This document shows positions 8,199 through 14,451 of a stretch of DNA of 23,148 bases, in pieces. Below the pieces are notes generated by a model. It did no database searches. It was not told the origin of the DNA and saw nothing but the letters and a program-made list of their open reading frames with translations. Position 1 is the first letter of the stretch; each line of letters starts with the position of its first letter. The stretch is from a virus. The position numbers and the translations under genes were made by a program. The DNA lies in the IMG/VR virus record IMGVR_UViG_3300034375_007208, positions 1 through 23,148 of that record. One strand, 5' to 3'.

Positions 8199-8638
8199 GT
8201 CGATAGCATGGAGCTCACATAGAAGGCTTGCGCCCAGCGGATCGTGCCGTAATCACTCGTTTCGAAGGCGAACTCGGCCATGTAACGATGACCCGCCTCG
8301 TACTTCGTGGCGTCGAACGCGAGTTGGTAGATGAAGTTGTAGCCCGTGTCATCCAGACCATCCCAATATCCATCGTTCGTCAGCGAAGCAGAGGGTGTTG
8401 CAGTCAGCAGGTTGTTGTCGAGGGCGTCACTCGCCAGATTCGCGCTGTGAACTTGGCGTCCGTTGGCGCCTGTGCCGAGGCTATCGCGCGAGATGTCGTA
8501 GACGCGGATCTGCAGCGCGTCAGGATTGGGCGATCCGGTGGTATCAATGACATCCCGAGACAGGATGACATTGTCGGGCCGTAGCACGCGCGCCACGAAC
8601 CACACATCGTTGCCTTCGGTGACTTTTGCTGTGTTCAT
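8195..8638 (-). CDS. Probable virion beta-sandwich protein, unknown
   Basis: A 147-residue, acidic protein with alternating hydrophobic strands, many Asn/Asp/Thr, no Cys and no membrane segment (for example NFIYQLAFDATKYEAGHRYM near residue 100, which reads like an Ig-like or jelly-roll strand pair). It lies between the terminase and two other beta-rich probable virion proteins. The ATG at 8638 lacks a strong ribosome binding site. A tail-tip, fibre or head-surface role is inferred from composition and neighbours; no family is recognised. Confidence 0.65.
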   Translation of the reverse strand: MNTAKVTEGNDVWFVARVLRPDNVILSRDVIDTTGSPNPDALQIRVYDISRDSLGTGANGRQVHSANLASDALDNNLLTATPSASLTNDGYWDGLDDTGYNFIYQLAFDATKYEAGHRYMAEFAFETSDYGTIRWAQAFYVSSMLST

Positions 8639-8664
8639 AGGTAGGTGTGGCGGTCCTCGCCGTA

Positions 8665-10077
8665 CTAGATCGTGCGGCGCGGACCGCCACTAGCTGTCGA
8701 AGCGATGATTTGAGGCGTCGTTGTCCGCGACCGGGCTACCCGCGAGCACGCAACGGTGTCTCCCCCCAGGGATGCACCAGCGACACGCTTACTCCAGGGC
8801 GTGCCGCCACTACGCGCGCTACCAACGGACTGCGCTTGCGTGAGCTCAAACCGACAAGAGCTCGTTGCAGGTCGCGAAACGGTGTGCGCCTGCACAATCC
8901 GCGCTCTGACAGCGTTCGAAGAGGATGCCGTATGGCGGGTCTGGGGCGCGGTAACCTGTCCTCGAGGCGTATCAGCCTGTTTGACAAGGAATGCTGGCGC
9001 CTCGAAGACGGGCTCTGCAGTAACCGGCGTGGACTGCAGCGGTAGAACGGTGATCCCGACAGCCACGCGCCCCACTTGGACGATACGGCTGATCTCGACG
9101 GTGATCAGGTTCGTATCAATCGCCACGCTGGCCGCATCGGGCCGCAGCAGCAGGGTGCCTATCGTGACGCTGACTGGCTGCGCCGCTGTAGAGACGGCGA
9201 CGACGCCTACAGATTTGCTGATCGGGCCGGCGCTGATCGTGACCGGCTGCGGAGACAGCGTGACGGTCGCCGGATCTAGCGAGATGACGCGCTGATACGG
9301 GATCGGCGTCTCGATGATCTGGTTGTGCCGGAACTGCAGTCCCTGCTGGCTGATCGTGCTGTTGCCGATCACCATCATCACGACTAGCTTCTCTGCCGCG
9401 CCTCCAGTCGCCTGGGGCCTCGGGTCGATGACCTGATCGCTAGTCGTCGTGAAGTTGACGCTGTACGCGCCAATCGTGCCCAGCACAGTAAACGGCGCCG
9501 TCTCCGTGTGCGTGTAGATGACCGAGGTGCCCGGTCCACCGAACACCACGCCGGATGGCGTCTGATACCAGCCGACCTTCATCACGATGACGCTGTGAAT
9601 GAACAGGCCCGCGTTCGCTGCATTCACATACAGACGCGCTGTCCAGTCACCCGCCGGCACGGTGTAGGGGTCCGTGCTCGTTATGTGCTCGATCTCACTG
9701 AGATAGACCGCGCTGGTGCTGTACGGGGTGCTTGGGATCAGCAGCCCCTTCAGCGCCGTGTTGGTGCCGGCCCCGTACTGCGTCCGCCCGATGACATTGA
9801 CCGGAAGCTTGTCCGGCGGCACATCTTGGTTGAGCCACTCGAACAGCGACCCAGTGAGCTGCCACTCTGGCTCGCTGTTGCCAGAACCGTGGTAGGCGTT
9901 CGCTACGCTGAAGAACTCAGCCGTGTCAGCGACACCCGTATCCCCGATGTCGCTGATGCCTTGGATATAGAAGCTACCCGAGGTCCCGCTCAGAGCGCCG
10001 TCGTGGTTCGACAGCGCCTGATGATCGTCCAGTTGCCTGGGTGACCAGTAAGCGGTGACCGTCAGGGTATGGGCCAT
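8665..10077 (-). CDS. Repetitive virion protein (fibre/spike-like)
   Basis: A 470-residue protein in three parts. Residues 1 to about 265 look like a folded beta-rich domain (Gly/Ser/Thr/Tyr-rich, ending in a strand-like AEKLVVMMVIGNSTI block). Residues about 268-360 repeat a loose unit of the type VTLxPQPVTIxxG / VAVSTAAQPVSVTIGT, as in phage proteins with stacked short beta repeats. The final ~110 residues are Ser/Thr/Arg/Ala-rich and of low complexity. Start ATG overlaps the previous stop (TGATG). A receptor-binding or surface role is likely but inferred; no chaperone domain or active site is seen. Confidence 0.65.
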   Translation of the reverse strand: MAHTLTVTAYWSPRQLDDHQALSNHDGALSGTSGSFYIQGISDIGDTGVADTAEFFSVANAYHGSGNSEPEWQLTGSLFEWLNQDVPPDKLPVNVIGRTQYGAGTNTALKGLLIPSTPYSTSAVYLSEIEHITSTDPYTVPAGDWTARLYVNAANAGLFIHSVIVMKVGWYQTPSGVVFGGPGTSVIYTHTETAPFTVLGTIGAYSVNFTTTSDQVIDPRPQATGGAAEKLVVMMVIGNSTISQQGLQFRHNQIIETPIPYQRVISLDPATVTLSPQPVTISAGPISKSVGVVAVSTAAQPVSVTIGTLLLRPDAASVAIDTNLITVEISRIVQVGRVAVGITVLPLQSTPVTAEPVFEAPAFLVKQADTPRGQVTAPQTRHTASSSNAVRARIVQAHTVSRPATSSCRFELTQAQSVGSARSGGTPWSKRVAGASLGGDTVACSRVARSRTTTPQIIASTASGGPRRTI

Positions 10078-10592
10078 CAGGTCACCTGCACCACGCCTTG
10101 AGCGTTGAACTGGATCGTGATGTCGCCGCCGTTGCCCATGAAGTCCGCGCCGGCTCCAGCTAGGTCGAAGTAGATCAGCGGCACATTGTCCGAGTGATCC
10201 GCCTCACCAGCCGATCCTGTGGGCACCCAGTACACCAGCAGGCCATCCACATTCGCCGTGCCCGAAGGCAGCGCCGAGATCGTGATGTCGTCCGCGTCGA
10301 ACTCTGAGCGGTTGTTCCCGTCGTCTACCGTGACCTGACGGTTCGTCAGCGACGGCTTCGAATAGCTGCCGCTGTACTCCGCAACAGCCTCCGGCGACAC
10401 CACGCTCAGGACATCGTTGACCGTGTCTAAGTCGTTCGGGTTCGTGGACGAAGCGAGGTCGCCGGAGATCAGCATGACCTTGATCGTGCTGGCTCCAGCG
10501 ACATCGCTGTCCCAAGTCAGGATCTGCTCGTTCGTGGCAAAGTTGCCACCGCCCAGAGCCTGCTTGAACTTGTTGAAGACAATATCGGCCAT
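10077..10592 (-). CDS. Virion structural protein of a conserved phage type
   Basis: A 171-residue acidic protein. It starts MADIVFNKFKQALGGG, then STIKVMLISGDLA, TNRQVTVDDGNNRSEFDADDIT, a strand ending GLLVYW, then PLIYFDLAG and a GDITIQFN near the end. This series matches a family common in phage structural regions, in which a short N-terminal helix leads into a beta domain beginning 'IKVALLTS'. The exact virion location is not known to me. Its stop and start are coupled to both neighbours (TGATG on each side). Confidence 0.75.
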   Translation of the reverse strand: MADIVFNKFKQALGGGNFATNEQILTWDSDVAGASTIKVMLISGDLASSTNPNDLDTVNDVLSVVSPEAVAEYSGSYSKPSLTNRQVTVDDGNNRSEFDADDITISALPSGTANVDGLLVYWVPTGSAGEADHSDNVPLIYFDLAGAGADFMGNGGDITIQFNAQGVVQVT

Positions 10593-10777
10593 CAGTAGCC
10601 CATGCGGGCACCGCGCATGCGAGACGCCTTGGACGCCTTCTTGCGGCGAGCCGCCGTCCCTCGAGCAGCCCCGGAGGACATGCCGGTGACCTTCTTGCCA
10701 GTCTTCTTGGACGCCTTCTTAGCGGCCTTCATCCCAGCGGCGGTGTACGGGAACTTCTTCTTTCCGACTTTCGGCAT
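10592..10777 (-). CDS. Tiny lysine-rich conserved phage protein
   Basis: A 61-residue protein, about 40 percent Lys/Arg, beginning MPKVGKKKFPYTAAGMKAAK, a start I recognise from many small phage proteins of unknown function. The middle is a Lys-Lys-Thr-Gly tract and the end a Ser/Arg-rich segment. It is embedded in the structural operon (5-base gap upstream, TGATG overlap downstream). DNA binding or packaging as an internal head protein is plausible from charge, but untested. Confidence 0.75.
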   Translation of the reverse strand: MPKVGKKKFPYTAAGMKAAKKASKKTGKKVTGMSSGAARGTAARRKKASKASRMRGARMGY

Positions 10778-10782
10778 GGTTC

Positions 10783-11196
10783 TCAGCCCTTGTTGATGTT
10801 GTCGATCAGCTTCTTGCGAGCGCCCACAGATAGGCCCTCTGCTCCAGAGATGTTCCCCGCGAGCTGGTGCAGCAGGCGGGAGTCCCCGCCCAGCACGCTG
10901 TACGGGTCCTTGAGCGCCATCTCGTAGTTGATGTAGTCGTCCTGCCGCGCGACAGCGTCTACCATCTGCCCCTGCATGCTCTCGCGCTTCGGCGTCTCCA
11001 GAGGCTGGACACCGAATGTGTCGCGGATGTACGCAGACGCGCCGGCGTTCGCAGCGCCCATTCGCATCTGACGGTACGGCGAGCTCATCGCCAGGATGTT
11101 CTGAGCCGTCAAGCCCTCTCCACCCGGCGCGCCCATCCCGTAGAGCTGGTTACCCGCACCCAGCTCCGTGAACAGATTGATCGGTACCTCAGGCAT
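10783..11196 (-). CDS. Hypothetical protein in structural operon
   Basis: A 137-residue protein, rich in Gly, Ala, Met and Asn, mainly helical in its second half (RESMQGQMVDAVARQDDYINYEMALKD region), without membrane segments or cysteines. It overlaps the probable small terminase by 8 bases. I do not recognise it. The position suggests a head or packaging accessory, or a virion protein expressed with the terminase genes. Confidence 0.65.
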   Translation of the reverse strand: MPEVPINLFTELGAGNQLYGMGAPGGEGLTAQNILAMSSPYRQMRMGAANAGASAYIRDTFGVQPLETPKRESMQGQMVDAVARQDDYINYEMALKDPYSVLGGDSRLLHQLAGNISGAEGLSVGARKKLIDNINKG

Positions 11197-11542
11197 CGTC
11201 GTCGTCCCCCGATTCCAACTCCCTCAACGGCTCAACCTCCACAAGACGCGGCTCGCTGAACCCGTAACGCTTCACATGGTGCTCCGTCTCGATCTGAGCC
11301 TTCTTCACCACGGCCCCGTCAATTCGGTCCCAGATCATCTCCAGCACCTTGTGATCCCCCATACGCGCCTTGTGGACCATTCCCATCACGATCTGCTCGA
11401 GGTACTCCGGGTTGTCCGCCAGATACCTCTTCAGTGCCGTAATCAGCGACGGCCCACGCTTACCGGGTTTGGTCAACTCCAATCCGTCTTTCTCCAGCTT
11501 CGCCCACGCCTGCCCAGGCGTCAGCTTCTTAGCCGCACCCAA
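11189..11542 (-). CDS. Probable terminase small subunit
   Basis: A 117-residue protein. I chose TTG 11542 as start because GGAGG lies 6 bases upstream and the previous gene stops one base before it; upstream in-frame codons are Arg-rich and unlike protein. The segment GKRGPSLITALKRYLADNPE, then IVMGMVHKARMGDHKVLEMIWDRIDGAV, matches the 'A..GD..ALK.i.dRiDG' core of small terminase-like proteins (DUF5681 type by recall). The C-terminus is acidic (ESGDDDDA), as often in proteins that bind the large subunit. It would recognise phage DNA for packaging. Confidence 0.65.
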   Translation of the reverse strand: MGAAKKLTPGQAWAKLEKDGLELTKPGKRGPSLITALKRYLADNPEYLEQIVMGMVHKARMGDHKVLEMIWDRIDGAVVKKAQIETEHHVKRYGFSEPRLVEVEPLRELESGDDDDA

Positions 11543-11543
11543 C

Positions 11544-11798
11544 TCAGTCCTCCGGCCACGGGCTCTCCAGCACCGTACCCTCCGCAGGCTCCTCCTCAAG
11601 ACGGAAGTCACGCGGAAGCTCCTCCTGAGCCTCCTCCGCGTCCGCCTGCACCATGATCGTCTCTGCCTGCTGCTCCAGAGCCTCCGCCTGCACCTTCGCA
11701 GTCATAGCCTCCTGCTTCAGCATCTCAGCCCTAGCACGCAACCAAGCAAGCCGCCGACGCCTCTGTGCAGGCCGCGGACCATTCGGGTCGATTTCCAT
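11544..11798 (-). CDS. Small coiled-coil protein, first gene of the late operon
   Basis: An 84-residue protein from ATG 11798. Residues 12-60 are a continuous Arg/Ala/Glu/Gln-rich helix (RRRRLAWLRARAEMLKQEAM and onward), a likely coiled coil, followed by an acidic Pro/Glu tail. The open frame runs further upstream, but that part is antisense to a plausible plus-strand gene and has no ribosome binding site. It leads the minus-strand late operon and is followed one base later by the probable small terminase. Its function is unknown. Confidence 0.6.
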   Translation of the reverse strand: MEIDPNGPRPAQRRRRLAWLRARAEMLKQEAMTAKVQAEALEQQAETIMVQADAEEAQEELPRDFRLEEEPAEGTVLESPWPED

Positions 11799-11862
11799 GC
11801 CCACAGCTTGCCATATCCTCTCAGCACATGCTAGGGTGCCCGGGTGGTTTGGGGGGGTCTCC

Positions 11863-11886
11863 CTCTGCCTCTGCTTCTGCCTCTGT
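11863..11886 (+). repeat. Four tandem hexamers (CTCTGC-like)
   Basis: The sequence reads CTCTGC, CTCTGC, TTCTGC, CTCTGT without gaps. It lies between the divergent starts at 11798 (minus) and 11889 (plus), where a late promoter would be expected. It could be a binding site for a regulator or a simple slippage repeat. Confidence 0.6.
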
Positions 11887-11888
11887 AT

Positions 11889-12167
11889 ATGGTTACTCCA
11901 GGCAAGGATGTTACTGCGGACCTCATGAGCCGATTGGCGTCCGCTTGGCACGGCCTCGATAACGAATACGCTTTGCAGTACAGCATGCGCGAGAGGCAAA
12001 ACCCCAGAGTCTACGACGGACCCAACGGCATCATCCCACGCGCTGTCGTCGCCGCATGGGTCACTCGAGACTGGGTCTCCGACTACCGAGACCTCTCCGC
12101 CGAAGAAGGCCACCTCACCCTCACCGCCGAAGGCAAGCTCATCGTCTGGGCCTTCAACGGTGACTAG
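11889..12167 (+). CDS. Small hypothetical protein, isolated
   Basis: A 92-residue protein if the ATG at 11889 is used; ATG 11922 (81 residues) is an alternative, and neither has a good ribosome binding site. The second half has G/C-rich third positions and a natural-looking ending (AEEGHLTLTAEGKLIVWAF). The protein is Trp-rich, including WVTRDWVSDYRD. It is the only plus-strand gene beside the late promoter region and is followed by about 1.3 kb without genes, so it is transcribed separately from the early operon. No family is recognised. Confidence 0.55.
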   Translation: MVTPGKDVTADLMSRLASAWHGLDNEYALQYSMRERQNPRVYDGPNGIIPRAVVAAWVTRDWVSDYRDLSAEEGHLTLTAEGKLIVWAFNGD

Positions 12168-12275
12168 AAGGTGCTGGGGCGCCCCGGACCAGGGGCAAGG
12201 CCCGTGTTAGGTGTGTTAGAGGTCTAGTCAGGTATAGGGCTGAAGAGAACTCGCACGCTCTTCGGACGCCCCAGC
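12161..12275. repeat. Two interleaved inverted repeats
   Basis: TGACTAG (12161-12167) pairs with CTAGTCA (12224-12230), and GCTGGGGCG (12173-12181) pairs with CGCCCCAGC (12267-12275). The two pairs cross rather than nest. The perfect palindrome GGGGCGCCCC (12176-12185) lies inside the second left arm. They start at the stop codon of the small plus-strand gene, so a 3'-end structure is possible. Confidence 0.45.
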
Positions 12276-12292
12276 GCAATCAGCATAACCAC

Positions 12293-12367
12293 ATGGGAAC
12301 CCATATGGGAACCCGCTCTGCAGGAGCTCTGCATACGCTCTGCATGTGCTGAACAAGTGGTGAACAA
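12293..12367. repeat. Helically phased short repeats (candidate origin or operator array)
   Basis: Three repeat types follow one another. ATGGGAACCC occurs at 12293 and 12305 (12-bp period). GCTCTGCA occurs at 12315, 12326 and 12337 (11-bp period). TGAACAA occurs at 12350 and 12361 (11-bp period) within GTGSTGAACAA. Spacing of about one helical turn puts all copies on one face of the DNA, as in iterons of replication origins or arrays of operator sites. The segment is less GC-rich than its surroundings. No initiator protein gene lies adjacent, so the role is inferred. Confidence 0.55.
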
Positions 12368-13300
12368 AAGCTGAGCACAAGCAGGGGATGGGACCCGGGG
12401 GAGTCTTGTGTCTGGGTCGGTGTGATTATGATGGTACCGCGCGATTCGGGCATCGGAGGGTGGGGGCCGGGGTGGGGGTGGCCGTATCCCCGCGCGCCGC
12501 GCCGGCGCACCCGCACGCACGAAGCTAGAGCCCTCGAGCCTAACAGCCGCCGAACCTAACGGGCACCGAACCCGCCACGCCCCCGGGCTCCACCTACGCG
12601 CGCCGCACGCGGCCAGGCGCACGCACGGGATTAGAGCCAGGCTCACCACGCTCGTTGCCGCCGACGCCCCCGTTCGCTGGCGCTAGCACCGCGCGACACG
12701 CGCGCGCCCCCGCACCCGTAGAGATTGCACGCGCGGTTCCTCTTGGCCGGGGATGGCGCATCGGACCCCGGGGGCCAGCACCCGCCAGCACCTGCCCAGC
12801 ACCTGCAGCGGGGCAACCCGGGAGCGTGCCGACGCCAGCCCCCACCCCCCCCTAGACCGCAGCTCGCCGGGATCCTCGGATTCCGCGGGACCCTAAACCC
12901 CTGCATCCCAACGCCTTGCGTGCCCGCCGTGAATTCTGCGCCAGATTGTTCTTGCGCGTTGATTCCGAGGGACCTAGATTCCTCACAACCCCGGCGGGGA
13001 CAACCCGCCACCCGTGCCCCACCCGATGGGGATCCCCGCGGGCGGGACGGCCACCGCGGCCGTGCTCCTTCACAACCCGATACCTGCAGGCCCCTGCAAG
13101 GACAGGTGTACCCCCGGCGCCACCGCGCGACCGGGGTCCCGAGGATTCCATGGGCCGCCACGCTACCCCGGACCGCATCGGGCGGGAGGGGAGCATCGGC
13201 GGTGCCCGGACGATCAAGTAGCCCCCGCGCACCCTCGGACGAGTTGAACGGTAGGGTCCTCCCGTATGCCTGCAGGCACCCCCCCAAGTAGCGGATTCAA

Positions 13301-13484
13301 CCCGTGAACGGGGGGGGAGACTAGCACCCCGCAGAAACCGATGCGGGGGGACTAGATCCAACCTAGCGGAGAGGTTTCCCGCGCGCCCGATCGTGACAGG
13401 ATCGCGGCGCGCGGACCGCAACCCCCGCCCCCCTACGATCACCCGCTGGCGCCGTGCTAGCGGGCTACCCCGGGCCTTCGGCCC
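13301..13484 (+). other. Cluster of strong hairpins before the early operon
   Basis: Five stems follow in order: CCCGT/ACGGG at 13301-13312; CCCCGCA/TGCGGGG at 13327-13348, flanked by pairing CTAG boxes; CCGCGCGCC+CGATC paired with GATCG+GGCGCGCGG at 13379-13414 (14 bp, one bulged C, 7-base loop); CCCGCT/AGCGGG at 13442-13464; and GGGCC/GGCCC with a TTC loop at 13472-13484. None is followed by a T run, so these are not ordinary terminators. They could form a structured leader, a small RNA or an origin element. Confidence 0.5.
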
Positions 13485-13485
13485 A

Positions 13486-13497
13486 CAACCCCAACCC
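13486..13497 (+). promoter_or_regulatory. CAACCCCAACCC leader box (copy 1)
   Basis: First of four identical 12-base boxes that precede ribosome binding sites in the early operon. Here it lies 9 bases before the ATG at 13507, with GGTGAG between. Confidence 0.5.
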
Positions 13498-13506
13498 CTT
13501 GGTGAG

Positions 13507-13599
13507 ATGACGGTTCCCGTTATGCTCCTTCTTGGCATCGGCCTTGTCTGCCTTGGCACGATGCCCGACGCTGGCCCCCGCAAGGACGGGTGGTCATGA
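13507..13599 (+). CDS. 30-residue membrane peptide
   Basis: The frame reads MTVPVMLLLGIGLVCLGTMP and then a short charged tail ending in GWS. Residues 3-19 form one hydrophobic helix. Its stop overlaps the start of the next gene (ATGA), which supports translation, and a CAACCCCAACCC box lies just upstream. The ribosome binding site is poor (GGTGAG directly abuts the ATG; an internal ATG at 13522 is possible). A small membrane effector or leader peptide is possible; no family is recognised. Confidence 0.45.
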   Translation: MTVPVMLLLGIGLVCLGTMPDAGPRKDGWS

Positions 13600-13931
13600 A
13601 CCCTGGCCCGTGGACCCCCGCAGAGACGCGGGTACTTCTCGCGGCCTACGATCGGATGCTGGCCCTGCAGTCTCGCGGGCTACTCGGACGCGGCAATGGG
13701 CGCGTGACGAAGGCTTCGATCGTTCGCGAATTGATGGAAGCCCTACCCGGGCGCACCCGTGGCTCGATCGAAGCGAAGGCCATGAATGTCTCGGCCGCCC
13801 GCCGGATGCTCGGGCTCCCGGGCATTGTGGACGGCTACAAGCCCCTCCCGAACTACACCCGGGACCTACCCGGATTGGTGCGGGATTGGGCCGCAGCTGG
13901 TTCGAATTCCGCCGTTGGAGGTGCCGCATGA
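13596..13931 (+). CDS. Stand-alone McrA-like N-terminal domain protein
   Basis: A 111-residue protein from ATG 13596 with AAGGA upstream. The pattern WTPAETRVLLAAYDRML, then TKASIVRELMEALPGRTRGSIEAKAMNVSA, LGLPGIVDGYKPLPNY closely follows the N-terminal helical domain of ScoMcrA-like and other HNH or EVE-containing restriction proteins ('gRs.gSiE.K..NiSAvl..lGlp.I.GYKP..Ny'). In those enzymes it precedes the DNA-binding and nuclease parts; here it is alone, with no nuclease motif. It may bind DNA, regulate, or interfere with host restriction (speculation). First substantial gene of the early operon, ATGA-coupled on both sides. Confidence 0.75.
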   Translation: MNPGPWTPAETRVLLAAYDRMLALQSRGLLGRGNGRVTKASIVRELMEALPGRTRGSIEAKAMNVSAARRMLGLPGIVDGYKPLPNYTRDLPGLVRDWAAAGSNSAVGGAA

Positions 13932-14218
13932 TGCCCCCCGATACGCGGCTAGTGGACGCCCGGATATATATCCCCAGCACCCGCTCCGAACTCGCGATTG
14001 TCCATACGCTCAACGGGGTGGACCGTGTGATCGGGCTCGTCCAACGCAAGCGATCGGGCCGATGGATGGCCGCCCCCCCCATGGGAGCGTGGCTCGCCAC
14101 TTGGCCCACGGGCCCCGTTAAGGCGCACCCTACGCGGCCCTGCAGTACGCCGGAGGATGCCTCCCGCGCGCTAGTGGACGAGTACACCCGCCGGAGCCCC
14201 GGATGGGAGGTGCGCTAG
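13928..14218 (+). CDS. Hypothetical early protein
   Basis: A 96-residue protein from ATG 13928 with GGAGG 6 bases upstream; the start overlaps the preceding stop. It has an N-terminal beta region (RLVDARIYIPSTRSELAIVH) and a Trp-rich middle, and a run of eight C inside the codons for Ala-Ala-Pro-Pro near residue 49. No known domain. It is coupled to the following gene by TAGTG. Confidence 0.65.
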   Translation: MMPPDTRLVDARIYIPSTRSELAIVHTLNGVDRVIGLVQRKRSGRWMAAPPMGAWLATWPTGPVKAHPTRPCSTPEDASRALVDEYTRRSPGWEVR

Positions 14219-14451
14219 TGTGGCCCCCCGTGTGGCCGGACCCCCTACCGGCGCCCCACCCGGACCGATTCGAGGTCTACTCCATCCGCGGCGGAACCGC
14301 GTGGGGGATCTTCAAGGCGCCGGATTGTGCCGACGCCACCGTGTGGCCGTTGGAACAAGCCCGGGCATGGATCCGGAACGAGCATGACCAAGAACCGATC
14401 GAATTTCTAGATATCGAATGGAGCGGAGACCCTGATGCAGAAGACCAATAG
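14218..14451 (+). CDS. Small acidic early protein, unknown
   Basis: A 77-residue protein from GTG 14218, chosen because GGAGGTG lies at a good distance upstream and the GTG overlaps the previous stop (TAGTG). An ATG at 14203 is in frame but would contain the ribosome binding site. It is Trp/Pro-rich at the N-terminus with a strand pair FEVYSIRGGTAWGIFKA and an acidic C-terminus. I do not recognise it. Confidence 0.65.
   Translation: MWPPVWPDPLPAPHPDRFEVYSIRGGTAWGIFKAPDCADATVWPLEQARAWIRNEHDQEPIEFLDIEWSGDPDAEDQ

Larger units (their letters stand above)
12168..13506. other. 1.3-kb region without convincing genes
   Basis: All frames here give Arg/Pro/Gly-rich translations without recognisable motifs or good starts, so I call no gene. 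One very short plus-strand frame (13150-13221, 23 codons) has a GAGGA before its ATG but no other support. The left part (to about 12430) is less GC-rich and holds the helically spaced repeats; a TATGAT at 12427-12432 is a possible -10. The right part is extremely GC-rich with C and G runs up to eight and many short palindromes such as GGGGATCCCC at 13028. Its place between late and early genes suits replication-origin or control functions. Confidence 0.55.

Noticed and set aside
11799-12113. Extended N-terminus of the minus-strand coiled-coil gene
   Set aside because: The extension has no ribosome binding site and unnatural composition, and lies antisense to a plus-strand frame with better coding character.
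12404-12432. Possible sigma70-like promoter with TATGAT at 12427
   Set aside because: The -10 is good, but no convincing -35 at proper spacing exists and no gene starts within about 1 kb downstream; mentioned only as a possibility.
12643-13583. Several 200-codon open frames on both strands of the central GC-rich region
   Set aside because: All are Arg/Pro/Gly-rich, overlap each other, lack good starts and show no domain; extreme GC content removes stop codons by chance.
13899-13910. GGTTCGAATTCC, resembling a tRNA T-arm
   Set aside because: It lies inside a well-supported coding gene, and no matching acceptor, D-arm or anticodon stem is found around it. No tRNA was found elsewhere.
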